From the NCBI RefSeq assembly GCF_018131105.1, contig NZ_JAFCJI010000001.1:1054001-1118000 (forward strand): a stretch of 64,000 nt of DNA. Reading direction: 5' to 3'. The DNA comes from Bradyrhizobium manausense (GTDB lineage: Bacteria > Pseudomonadota > Alphaproteobacteria > Rhizobiales > Xanthobacteraceae). The notes beneath the pieces were generated by a model. That model was given only the letters and a program-made list of their open reading frames with translations, had not been told where the DNA came from and did not search any database. Shown here in pieces: positions 1 to 7,733 of the stretch. A program made the translations under genes and the position numbers. How positions within the stretch are numbered: position 1 is the stretch's first letter; every line of letters begins with the position of its first letter.

Positions 1-310
1 GTTCGTCACCGGCGCCGATGTCACCGGCGAACTGCCGCCAAATCTGAACTGGGCGGCGCTGGCCGATCCTGACGCGACGACGGTGGTCTATATGGGCCGG
101 CGCACTTTTCCGGCGCTGGTCGCGAAATTGATCGAGCACGGCCTTGCACCCACGACGCCGGCATTGTTCGCCGAGTCCCTCGGCCGCGCCGACGAGCGGC
201 TGGTGCGGACCACGATCGCCGAACTCGCCGATCAACTCGCACGCGGGGGCGCGGCGTCCACCGCGGCCGTGATCATGTTCGGCGCGCTGGCGGAGGGCGG
301 GTCATCATGA
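1..310 (+). CDS. cobA: Uroporphyrinogen-III C-methyltransferase (SUMT), 3' end only
   Basis: Partial gene, open at the left edge of the window; the reading frame begins at base 2. About 102 C-terminal residues are visible. The stretch reading VVYMGRRTFPALVAKLIEHG is typical of the C-terminal lobe of the uroporphyrin-III methyltransferase / CysG family, which uses S-adenosylmethionine to make precorrin-2. Its stop overlaps the start of cobF (ATGA at 307-310), so the two are translationally coupled within a cobalamin operon. Which SUMT variant it is (CobA or a CysG domain) cannot be decided from this fragment. Confidence 0.75.
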   Translation, partial: FVTGADVTGELPPNLNWAALADPDATTVVYMGRRTFPALVAKLIEHGLAPTTPALFAESLGRADERLVRTTIAELADQLARGGAASTAAVIMFGALAEGGSS

Positions 311-1056
311 TGACGCTGACCCTGATCGGCATCGGCTGCGGCGACCCCGGGCAGCTCACACGCGCCGCGATCGAGGCGATCAATGCCGCCGATCTCGTCC
401 TGATTCCGCGCAAAGGCTCCGCAAAGTCTGATCTTGCTGATCTCAGGCGAACGATCTGCGCCGACGTGCTCACCAACGACGCCACACGTATAGCCGAATT
501 TGATCTTCCCGTGCGCGACGCCGGTGAAACCGAGTATCGGAAAGGCGTCGATGATTGGCACGATGCGGTTGCCGCAACCTGGTCGCAGACGATCGAAAAT
601 CATCTCGGAAGCGACGGCAAGGCCGCTTTGCTGATCTGGGGCGATCCCTCGCTCTATGATTCCTCGCTGCGCATCGCGCGCCGGCTCGTTCCGTTGCCCA
701 AGATCGAGGTCGTGCCGGGCATCACCTCGATTCAGGCGCTGTGCGCGGCGCATGCGCTGCCCCTCAACGATATCGGCGAGCCCTTCCTGGTGACGACCGG
801 GCGCCGCCTGCGCGAAGGTGGCTGGCCGCAAGGCGTCGACACCGTTGTGGTGATGCTCGACGGCGGCACGGCGTTCCAGTCGCTCGATCCGAAGGGCCTG
901 CATATCTGGTGGGGCGCCTATCTCGGCATGGCTGATCAGATCATCCTATCCGGCGCGCTGGCTGAGGTCGGTCCACGCATCGTCACCGCGCGGCGAGAGG
1001 CGCGCGAGCGTCACGGCTGGATCATGGACAGTTATATTTTGAAGCGCAGGCCGTAA
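307..1056 (+). CDS. cobF: Precorrin-6A synthase (deacetylating), CobF
   Basis: 249 residues, normal for CobF. It belongs to the tetrapyrrole methylase fold: the N-terminus reads LTLIGIGCGDPGQLT, the nucleotide-binding start of the family, and GDPSLYDS at about residues 116-123 is the second family signature. CobF adds the C-1 methyl group and releases acetate in the aerobic (oxygen-dependent) cobalamin pathway, so its presence points to aerobic B12 synthesis. It starts on the ATG that overlaps the stop of the upstream SUMT and is followed after 10 bp by cobT. Confidence 0.88.
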   Translation: MMTLTLIGIGCGDPGQLTRAAIEAINAADLVLIPRKGSAKSDLADLRRTICADVLTNDATRIAEFDLPVRDAGETEYRKGVDDWHDAVAATWSQTIENHLGSDGKAALLIWGDPSLYDSSLRIARRLVPLPKIEVVPGITSIQALCAAHALPLNDIGEPFLVTTGRRLREGGWPQGVDTVVVMLDGGTAFQSLDPKGLHIWWGAYLGMADQIILSGALAEVGPRIVTARREARERHGWIMDSYILKRRP

Positions 1057-1066
1057 GCGAGGCAGC

Positions 1067-2119
1067 ATGCTCCCTGATTGGATCACTCAAAAGTGCCCCG
1101 ACATTTCCGCCACCCATCGTGAGGCGGCGGTCGCGCGGCAGGCGCAACTGACAAAGCCGACCGGCGCGCTCGGCCGGCTCGAGCAGCTCGCGATCGAGCT
1201 GGCGGGCCTGCAGGCGACCGAACGCCCTCGCGCGGCACGCGTTCCGATCATCATTTTCGCCGGCGACCACGGTATCGTTGCGCAGGGCGTGTCGGCCTAT
1301 CCGCAAGCGGTCACCATCGCGATGATGGCGAATTTTGCCTCAGGCGGCGCTGCGATCTCGGTGCTGGCGCGCGAGCTGGGTTCCTCCCTGGAGGTGGTCG
1401 ACGCGGGCACGCTAGCCGAGGTGGCGATGCCAGGTATCGTCACGGACAAGCCGCGCCACGGCACGCGCGATTTCAGCATTGAGCCTGCGCTCACGCCGGC
1501 GGAGTTGGCGTTCGCCTTCGAGGCCGGTCAGCGCGCGGTGGCGCGCGCAAAAATCGGTCAGCCCGATCTCCTGATCTTCGGCGAGATGGGCATCGGCAAC
1601 ACCACGACGTCTGCGGCGCTCGCTGCGAGCCTGCTCGACATCAGTGCCGAGGAGATCGCGGGCACCGGCACCGGAGTCGATGCTGCAGGCCGCGCGCACA
1701 AGGCGCGCGTGATCGATGCGGCGATCGCACGCCATCGTGTTGTGGGCGGAACGCCTGAAGAAGTCCTGTGCGCCGTCGGCGGCCTCGAGATCGCGGCGAT
1801 CTCCGGCGCCATCATTGCGGCCGCGCAGGCGCGCATTCCCGTGTTGATCGACGGCTTTATCGTATCGGTTGCGGCACTCGCGGCGGCGCGGCTGAACCCG
1901 TCGTGCCAGCCATTCCTGCTTCCGTCGCACCAATCGGCCGAGCAGGGGCATCGGTTGGTGCTGCGCGCGCTCAACGTGCAGCCGCTGATAAGCCTCGATC
2001 TCAGGCTCGGCGAGGGATCGGGCGCGGCGATCGCGCTGCCTCTGGTGCGATCGGCCTGCGCGCTCCACAACGACATGGCGACGTTCGCGCAGGCCAATGT
2101 GCCGGATCGGCCGGCCTGA
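1067..2119 (+). CDS. cobT: Nicotinate-nucleotide--dimethylbenzimidazole phosphoribosyltransferase
   Basis: 350 residues, the usual length. It makes alpha-ribazole phosphate, the lower-ligand precursor of cobalamin, from dimethylbenzimidazole and nicotinate mononucleotide. Recognisable blocks are FAGDHGIVAQGVS near residue 65, GEMGIGNTTTSAA near residue 172 and GEGSGAA near residue 315; E316 falls at the place of the catalytic glutamate of the family. It lies 10 bp after cobF. Its stop abuts the stop of the convergent phosphatase gene, and both stops sit inside the perfect palindrome GGCCTGATCAGGCC (2113-2126), so no space is left for a conventional terminator. Confidence 0.92.
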   Translation: MLPDWITQKCPDISATHREAAVARQAQLTKPTGALGRLEQLAIELAGLQATERPRAARVPIIIFAGDHGIVAQGVSAYPQAVTIAMMANFASGGAAISVLARELGSSLEVVDAGTLAEVAMPGIVTDKPRHGTRDFSIEPALTPAELAFAFEAGQRAVARAKIGQPDLLIFGEMGIGNTTTSAALAASLLDISAEEIAGTGTGVDAAGRAHKARVIDAAIARHRVVGGTPEEVLCAVGGLEIAAISGAIIAAAQARIPVLIDGFIVSVAALAAARLNPSCQPFLLPSHQSAEQGHRLVLRALNVQPLISLDLRLGEGSGAAIALPLVRSACALHNDMATFAQANVPDRPA

Positions 2120-2692
2120 TCAGGCCATTCGCTGATTGACCGCGACGACGCGCCAGCCGGTCGCGAGCCGATCGATCCGGGTCAGCGACAGCGGATCGAT
2201 CACGAAGCGCAACGCCGCTTGTGGCGTCATGTCGAGCGCGACGCAGAGCGCGGCGCGGATCGTGCCTGAATGCACGACGAGCGTCGCCGGCCCGGCGCTT
2301 ATCCGTGCGAGGCCCAGCCGAACGCGCGCGACCTGATCTTCAAAGCTCTCGCCGCCAGGCGGTCGTCCGCGCGCCGGATCGTTCCAGAACTGCGCATAGG
2401 CCTCGCCACCACTCGTCGCCAGCTCGTGATGCTGCCGGCCGGTCCACGCGCCAAAATCCTGTTCACTGAATTCGGTCACCAATTTGGGCTCAAGCCCCAA
2501 CGCCCGAGCCGTCTCGACCGTGCGTCGCGCCGGGCTGGCATGACTCGCCGCATCCCGAGGCAGGCACCGGCGCAGCGCCTCGAGCTGCGAGCGATCGCGC
2601 AGGTCGGCCGGCGCATCGTTCGCATGGATGGTTCCCGCGACGCCGTCGACGGGGGCATGCCGTATCAGCCAGAGGAAGGTCTCGCCTTCCAT
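2120..2692 (-). CDS. Histidine phosphatase family protein, CobC-like (alpha-ribazole phosphatase)
   Basis: 190 residues from the ATG at 2692, chosen because a GGGAG sits 7 bases upstream; a longer reading to 2743 has no such site. The N-terminus carries the phosphoglycerate-mutase-like active site as LIRHAP (R11, H12), with Ala where many members have Gly. Its position, convergent with cobT and beside a B12 riboswitch, suggests the CobC role of removing the phosphate from alpha-ribazole phosphate (or adenosylcobalamin phosphate). The family is broad, so the substrate rests on context only. Confidence 0.7.
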   Translation of the reverse strand: MEGETFLWLIRHAPVDGVAGTIHANDAPADLRDRSQLEALRRCLPRDAASHASPARRTVETARALGLEPKLVTEFSEQDFGAWTGRQHHELATSGGEAYAQFWNDPARGRPPGGESFEDQVARVRLGLARISAGPATLVVHSGTIRAALCVALDMTPQAALRFVIDPLSLTRIDRLATGWRVVAVNQRMA

Positions 2693-2764
2693 ACAGATCT
2701 CCCGGGAAGTTGGGCGCTGTAGCAATATCGCCGCATCTAGCACATTGACTCTGTCTCCGCCGTA

Positions 2765-2990
2765 ATCCTAGATGGCGATGACGGTTTCCCCGAGAGGGGA
2801 TGAAAAGGGAATGCGGTGCGGGGACGTTGTCCCCAATGCCGTAGCTGCCCCCGCAACTGTAAGCGGTGAATCCTTCGTCAGAAGCCACTGGGTCCTCGGT
2901 CCCGGGAAGGCGACGAAGCGGTCACGACCCGCGAGCCAGGAGACCTGCCGTCAGCCGTGGTCACACGCGAAGATGTCGGTCGGGGAGTAC
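2765..2990 (+). ncRNA. Cobalamin (AdoCbl) riboswitch
   Basis: The conserved cobalamin aptamer elements appear in order. They are a 5' segment at 2780-2816 (ACGGTTTCC ... GATGAAAAGGGAA ... GCGGTG), the core GCTGCCCCCGCAACTGTAAG at 2844-2863, a GCCACTGG...GGGAAGGC segment at 2884-2911, and the B12-box GCGAGCCAGGAGACCTGCC at 2931-2949. The boundaries are approximate. The element faces right and precedes the TonB-dependent receptor at 3083, so cobalamin should repress that receptor and probably the PepSY gene behind it. Confidence 0.93.
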
Positions 2991-3030
2991 AGACATTCGG
3001 CTCTATCGGAAGGCTGAAAGCCTGATGATG

Positions 3031-3076
3031 GGACCTTGGTTCGCGGTGACGTGCCACTGACGTCACACCGAGGTCC
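3031..3076 (+). promoter_or_regulatory. Long hairpin masking the ribosome binding site of the TonB receptor
   Basis: An outer 9-bp stem (GGACCTTGG at 3031-3039 with CCGAGGTCC at 3068-3076, one G-U pair) encloses a perfect inner 7-bp stem (GTGACGT 3046-3052 with ACGTCAC 3060-3066). The 3' arm contains GAGGT (3070-3074), the best Shine-Dalgarno candidate for the GTG start at 3083. A hairpin between a riboswitch aptamer and the start codon that hides the ribosome site is the expected layout of a translational expression platform. That role is inferred from layout; the alternative antisequestering pairing was not worked out. Confidence 0.6.
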
Positions 3077-3082
3077 AGGACC

Positions 3083-5437
3083 GTGTCTTCCATCCGTATC
3101 GTACGACCACGCCACTTTCTGCTGGCGTCCGCCGCTCTCACATCTCTTGCCGCTATCGACATGCCGGCTGCCCTGGCGCAGCAGGCCCGCGAGCCCCTGC
3201 CGGCCGTGGAAGTGTCGCCGCCGCAATCCCGCAAACAGGCAAGGCCGGCCGGCCGGGACGCTGCAAGCGCAGGCCGTACGGCTGCGCGGCGACGCGCGAC
3301 CGCAGCGCCGGCGTCCAGGCCGGTGGTGCCGAACGCTGCGGCGCCGACGCCGCTCAACAGCAACGCAATCGCCGAGAGCGCCTCGCGCCTTGGCCTGACC
3401 GTGCGCGAGACGCCCGCGACCGTCGAGGTGATCTCCGCCGAGACCATGCGCGAACAGGGCTACCGCACCGTCTCCGACGTCGCGCAAGGGGCAGTCGGCG
3501 TCACCGCCGGCGACAATCCGGCCGAGCCCTCGGCCTTCTCGATGCGCGGCTTCACCAACAGCCAGATCAACACGCTCTACAACGGCATCAAGATCGGTCC
3601 GCAGAACATGACCTCGCGGATCGTGGACACCGCCAATCTCGAAGCCGTGGAAATCCTGAAAGGTCCGGCCTCGCTGATCTCAGGCGAGGGCGCCGCCGGT
3701 GGTGCGATCAATTTCGTCACCAAGCAGCCGCACACCGGGCCGATCCGGAACGAGGCTGACTTCTCCTATGACTCACTGAATTCCTTCCGCGCCTATTACG
3801 GCTCGGGCGGCAGCACCAACGTCCAGGGGCTGGACTACCGCTTCGACGTCAGCCGGTCCTCGCTCAACGGTTTTGCCGACGACACCAACACCAGGACGCT
3901 CGACGTCTCCGGCCAGCTCAACTACCGGATCTCCGACAGCCTCAAGGTCTGGGGTGCGATCGAATATCGCGAGGATCGCGGCAAGGCCTATTGGGGCGCG
4001 CCGCTCGTGCCAGTCGCTTTCAGCGGCTCGCACGCCACGGCAGGCATCGTCTCGGGCACCTATATCGCGTCCAATGGCTCGAATCTCGGGCCGATCACCA
4101 TCGACGACCGCACCTTCAACACCAACTACAACGTCCTCGACAACCGCAACGTGGCGCAGGAGGTCTGGCTGCGTGGTGGCTTCGAGTTGAAGCTTGCCCC
4201 CGATCTGACGCTGAAGAGCCAGGCTTATGCCTACGGCGCGGAGCGTTCGTGGTTCAACAACGAGGTGGAGGCGTTCAACACGGCGACGAACACGGTTGAC
4301 CGCAGCCGCTTCTACGTGGCGCACAGCCAGCGCCTGGTCGGCAACATCACCGACCTGACCTGGGATGCGAACATTGCAGGCTTCGATAATCGCCTCGTCA
4401 CGACGCTGTCGTCGAGCTACCTCGATTTCGTGCGCCCGGGTGCTGCGAATTTTCCGGGCGATTCCGTTGATCTCGTCGATCCCGTCAGGGGATTCTACGG
4501 CCTGCTCACGACCAAGCAGCAGACCGCACGCATCGACAACGAGGCGCTGTCATTCGAGGATCGGCTGAAGCTCACGCGCACGTTCTCGCTGATCGGCGGC
4601 CTCCGTGTCGAGCATATCGGGCTCGATCGCAACTCGACCGACGTTAACGGTCTGGAGAATGCGAATTTCCCGTTCTCGAAATCCTGGGCGCCCGTCACCG
4701 GCCGCATCGGTTACACCTGGGAAGCTGTTCCGGGTCTGACCTTCTTCAGTCAGTACGCCACCGGCGCCGACATCTCGGCCAACAACATCTTTCTGCTCGC
4801 GCCGACCCAGAACCTGGATCTGACGACTGCGCGCACCTACGAGACCGGCGTCAAGCACGTGTTGTGGGACAACAGGGCCGAGTGGTCGTTCTCGGCCTAC
4901 GATATCGTGCGCAAGAATGTCTATGCGGCGGCTGGTGGTCAGACGCTCAACATTGCCGGACGGCAGGAATCGAAAGGTGTCGAGCTCGCCGGGGCAATCC
5001 GCCCGATCGAGCCTCTGCGTCTCTGGGGCAACATTGCCTATGTCGACGCGCGCTATGCCGACTACGACTTTGCCGGCGGCTCGTTCTCGGGCAACACGCC
5101 GCCGAACGTGCCGCGCATCGTTGCGAATGCGGGCGCGTCCTGGCGCTTCTTCACGCCCTGGCCGGTGGAGATCGGCATCACCGGCCGCCATGTCGGCGAC
5201 CGCTACAACAGCGACGCCAACACGGTGACCATGAACGCCTACACGGTTGGCGATATCTACGCTTTCGTCGACATTCCCAGGACGGTCTTCAATGCGGTCG
5301 ACCAGGCCCGCCTGACCTTTCGGGTGCGCAACTTTACAGACAAGCGCTACGCGATCTGGGGCGACCCATTCTATCCCGACCAGATCCTCCTGGGTGCACC
5401 GCGGACCTATGAGATCTCGGCTGCGTTCAAATGGTAA
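3083..5437 (+). CDS. TonB-dependent outer-membrane receptor under cobalamin riboswitch control
   Basis: 784 residues from a GTG start. A signal peptide covers roughly the first 33 residues and ends with AALA|QQ. The plug domain follows (ETPATVEVISAETMREQG, then SMRGF and LKGPASLISGEGAAGG), and then a long beta barrel ending in a terminal aromatic residue (SAAFKW). The plug resembles ferric-siderophore receptors (FhuE/FoxA-like) more than E. coli BtuB. The B12 riboswitch upstream says the cargo is cobalamin-related: a corrinoid, or perhaps a cobalt chelate. The gene is followed after 12 bp by a PepSY protein, a pairing common for siderophore receptors. Function as a TonB receptor is certain by family; the ligand is inferred. 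Confidence 0.88.
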   Translation: MSSIRIVRPRHFLLASAALTSLAAIDMPAALAQQAREPLPAVEVSPPQSRKQARPAGRDAASAGRTAARRRATAAPASRPVVPNAAAPTPLNSNAIAESASRLGLTVRETPATVEVISAETMREQGYRTVSDVAQGAVGVTAGDNPAEPSAFSMRGFTNSQINTLYNGIKIGPQNMTSRIVDTANLEAVEILKGPASLISGEGAAGGAINFVTKQPHTGPIRNEADFSYDSLNSFRAYYGSGGSTNVQGLDYRFDVSRSSLNGFADDTNTRTLDVSGQLNYRISDSLKVWGAIEYREDRGKAYWGAPLVPVAFSGSHATAGIVSGTYIASNGSNLGPITIDDRTFNTNYNVLDNRNVAQEVWLRGGFELKLAPDLTLKSQAYAYGAERSWFNNEVEAFNTATNTVDRSRFYVAHSQRLVGNITDLTWDANIAGFDNRLVTTLSSSYLDFVRPGAANFPGDSVDLVDPVRGFYGLLTTKQQTARIDNEALSFEDRLKLTRTFSLIGGLRVEHIGLDRNSTDVNGLENANFPFSKSWAPVTGRIGYTWEAVPGLTFFSQYATGADISANNIFLLAPTQNLDLTTARTYETGVKHVLWDNRAEWSFSAYDIVRKNVYAAAGGQTLNIAGRQESKGVELAGAIRPIEPLRLWGNIAYVDARYADYDFAGGSFSGNTPPNVPRIVANAGASWRFFTPWPVEIGITGRHVGDRYNSDANTVTMNAYTVGDIYAFVDIPRTVFNAVDQARLTFRVRNFTDKRYAIWGDPFYPDQILLGAPRTYEISAAFKW

Positions 5438-5449
5438 GGCATTGACCGC

Positions 5450-6883
5450 ATGATGGGCGCGATCGTCCTGTTGCACCGCTGGCTCGGAATCGCGTTCTGC
5501 CTCCTGTTCGCGATGTGGTTCGCGAGCGGGATCGTGATGCACTTCGTTCCGTTCCCGTCGCTGACGGAAGCGGAACGCTTTGCGGGGCTCGCGGCGGTGG
5601 AGCGCCAAGGATCGATCATGGCAGTGGCCGACGCGGTATCCGCCAGCGGGATCACCGACGCCACGCGCGTTCGGCTTATCCAGCGCAGCGACGGGCCGGT
5701 CTATGTCGTGTCGGGACCGTCGCGTCTGCGCGCGGTCCGCGCATCCGACGGAGCCGATGCATCGGTCACGTCGCCGGACGTCGCGCTCGCCATTGCCCGG
5801 GATCACGCCCGCAACCGCGGGCTCGATGCCGCGCGTGCAGAGATCGTCGCGCGCGAGGATTACGATCAATGGAGCGTGCCGAACGGCTTCGATCGCCACC
5901 GGCCTCTGTTTCGTGTTGCGCTTGACGATGCGGCCGGGACCGAGATCTACGTTTCGTCGCGCACCGGCGAGGTCGTTCTGGATACGACGCGGTCAGAGCG
6001 AGGCTGGAACCTTGTCGGCAGCGTGCTGCACTGGATCTATCCGACGGCCCTGAGAAGCAACTGGGCGCTGTGGGACCGGGTGGTCTGGACTGCATCGCTG
6101 GTGGCCTTTATCGGAGCGGTGTTCGGCGCAGTGCTCGGGATCATCAGGATCAGGCCGCGGGGAGGGCTGCTCGGCTCGCCCTATCGCGGCTGGCACGCCC
6201 TGCATCACGTCATCGGTCTCGTCGCGACCGCTTTTGTGCTGACCTGGATATTCAGCGGCTGGCTCTCGATGGATCACGGCCGGCTGTTCTCGCGCGGGCA
6301 ATTGACCCCGGCGGAGACTAGCGCAACGAACGTAGTGCCCGATTGGAGGGCGGATCCATCTCTCGGTCAGCGGCCCGTTTCGTCTTCAGTCTATGAGGTC
6401 GAATGGTTCGCTTTCAATGGAAGTGTCTATCGACGTGACCGGACCGGTCTTGGCAGTCAGACCTTGATCGAGGCAGACGAGCCAGCCCTCAATCCCCCGC
6501 GGATGTTCCTGGATGAGCCCGACGTCCTGAGCTTGACGACGCGTCTTTCGGCCAATTGCGGTCCAGCATCTGTTCTCGCCGGCAACGACTCCTATCCCGC
6601 CCAATCCATCGTTCCCGGCGCGCCGGTCTATCGCTCCCGTTGCGGCGACCTGTGGTTCGACATCGACGGGGCCGACGGCAGCATCCTGCAACGGCTTGAT
6701 GCCTCGCGCAGGGCCTATCGCTGGTTCTACAGCGCACTGCACACGCTCGACTTCCCGGTCCTGATCGCGCATCCGCGCCTGCGCGACGTGCTGATTGTCG
6801 GGCTTTGCGCCCTTGGCCTGGTGTTTTCCGTCACCGGGATCGTGATCGGCTGGCGGCGTTTACGGGCGACCTTCGCTGGCTGA
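5450..6883 (+). CDS. PepSY-associated transmembrane protein
   Basis: 477 residues. It opens with a hydrophobic segment containing HRWLG, the hallmark of PepSY_TM proteins, and has further membrane segments near residues 205-230, 250-275 and 445-470, with large periplasmic loops between them. Relatives next to siderophore receptors (PiuB/FoxB type) are thought to act as inner-membrane reductases that release metal from chelates. It lies 12 bp after the TonB receptor and so is probably on the same B12-controlled transcript. Reduction of a cobalt chelate or corrinoid is a reasonable guess, not shown by the sequence. Confidence 0.75.
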   Translation: MMGAIVLLHRWLGIAFCLLFAMWFASGIVMHFVPFPSLTEAERFAGLAAVERQGSIMAVADAVSASGITDATRVRLIQRSDGPVYVVSGPSRLRAVRASDGADASVTSPDVALAIARDHARNRGLDAARAEIVAREDYDQWSVPNGFDRHRPLFRVALDDAAGTEIYVSSRTGEVVLDTTRSERGWNLVGSVLHWIYPTALRSNWALWDRVVWTASLVAFIGAVFGAVLGIIRIRPRGGLLGSPYRGWHALHHVIGLVATAFVLTWIFSGWLSMDHGRLFSRGQLTPAETSATNVVPDWRADPSLGQRPVSSSVYEVEWFAFNGSVYRRDRTGLGSQTLIEADEPALNPPRMFLDEPDVLSLTTRLSANCGPASVLAGNDSYPAQSIVPGAPVYRSRCGDLWFDIDGADGSILQRLDASRRAYRWFYSALHTLDFPVLIAHPRLRDVLIVGLCALGLVFSVTGIVIGWRRLRATFAG

Positions 6884-6998
6884 AATTCCCGGCGGCAGAT
6901 GAGAAGCAGCCTGCAAAATTGCCGGTTGCGCAGATGCCAACGGGCGAGGATGATCCCTTCGGAGGGGCGTCGCAGGCCTCCGCAACGGAGCGTGATCG

Positions 6999-7733
6999 AT
7001 GTCAATCCAGCGCAAGCGCCTCGGCATGATCACGCCGTCCTCCAACTCGGTGCTCGAGCCGGTCACCAGCGCGATGCTGCACGGCGTGGCCGACGTCACC
7101 GCGCACTTCTCGCGCTTTCGCGTCACCGAGATCGCGCTTGATGCCGCGGCGCTCGGCCAGTTCGACGCCTCGGTGATGTTGCCGGCGTCGGACCTCCTGG
7201 CCGATGCCAAGGTCGATGCCATCGCCTGGAACGGTACCTCCGCAAGCTGGCTCGGCATTGACAGGGACAGGAGCCTTTGCGAGGCGATCACGGCGCGCAC
7301 CGGCGTACCGGCAACGACCTCGACGCTCGCCTGCATGGATGCCGCCCGCGCGCTTGGGGCCCGACGCGTCGCGCTCGTCTCGCCCTATACTGAGGACGTG
7401 CAGCGGCGGATCGACCATGTCTGGGCCGGGGAGGGCATCGTACCGTATGCGGAGCGCCATCTCGGCTTGCGCGACAATTTCTCCTTCGGCGAGGTCGCAC
7501 CCGCTGATATCGCGGACATGATCCGCGCGGTGGCGGCGCAGGGGGCCGACGCCGTCGTCATCCTTTGCACGAATCTCGACGGCGCCGCGCTTGCCGCGTC
7601 GCTCGAACGAGAGCTCGATATCGCGGTGCTCGACTCCGTCGCGGTCACGCTGTGGCGAACCCTCGGTCTCGCCGGCGGCGACATCGCGGCGCTGGCATCG
7701 TGGGGACGAATATTCAAGGCTTCAGTGAAATGA
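6999..7733 (+). CDS. Asp/Glu racemase superfamily enzyme, arylmalonate-decarboxylase-like
   Basis: 244 residues. The fold is that of maleate isomerase, arylmalonate decarboxylase (AMDase) and Asp/Glu/hydantoin racemases. Racemases and isomerases in this superfamily use two cysteines. Here the first site reads GTS (G79-T80-S81) with glycine in place of cysteine, while the second keeps C190 (VILCTN); Y130 is also present. From memory, Bordetella AMDase has G74/T75/S76, Y126 and C188, so this protein fits a cofactor-free decarboxylase better than a racemase. It overlaps the hydantoinase gene by 4 bp (ATGA at 7730-7733), so the two probably act in one pathway. Confidence 0.7.
   Translation: MSIQRKRLGMITPSSNSVLEPVTSAMLHGVADVTAHFSRFRVTEIALDAAALGQFDASVMLPASDLLADAKVDAIAWNGTSASWLGIDRDRSLCEAITARTGVPATTSTLACMDAARALGARRVALVSPYTEDVQRRIDHVWAGEGIVPYAERHLGLRDNFSFGEVAPADIADMIRAVAAQGADAVVILCTNLDGAALAASLERELDIAVLDSVAVTLWRTLGLAGGDIAALASWGRIFKASVK

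Noticed and set aside
2113..2126. Palindrome GGCCTGATCAGGCC as a terminator between cobT and the phosphatase gene
   Set aside because: There is no loop or T-run, and both stop codons lie within it; it may be chance.
4550..5899. A long minus-strand frame across the TonB receptor and PepSY genes
   Set aside because: It spans the boundary of two convincing plus-strand genes and has shadow composition.
6959..6981. CGGAGG...CCTCCG hairpin after the PepSY gene as a terminator
   Set aside because: Only a 6-bp stem with an 11-base loop and no T-run.
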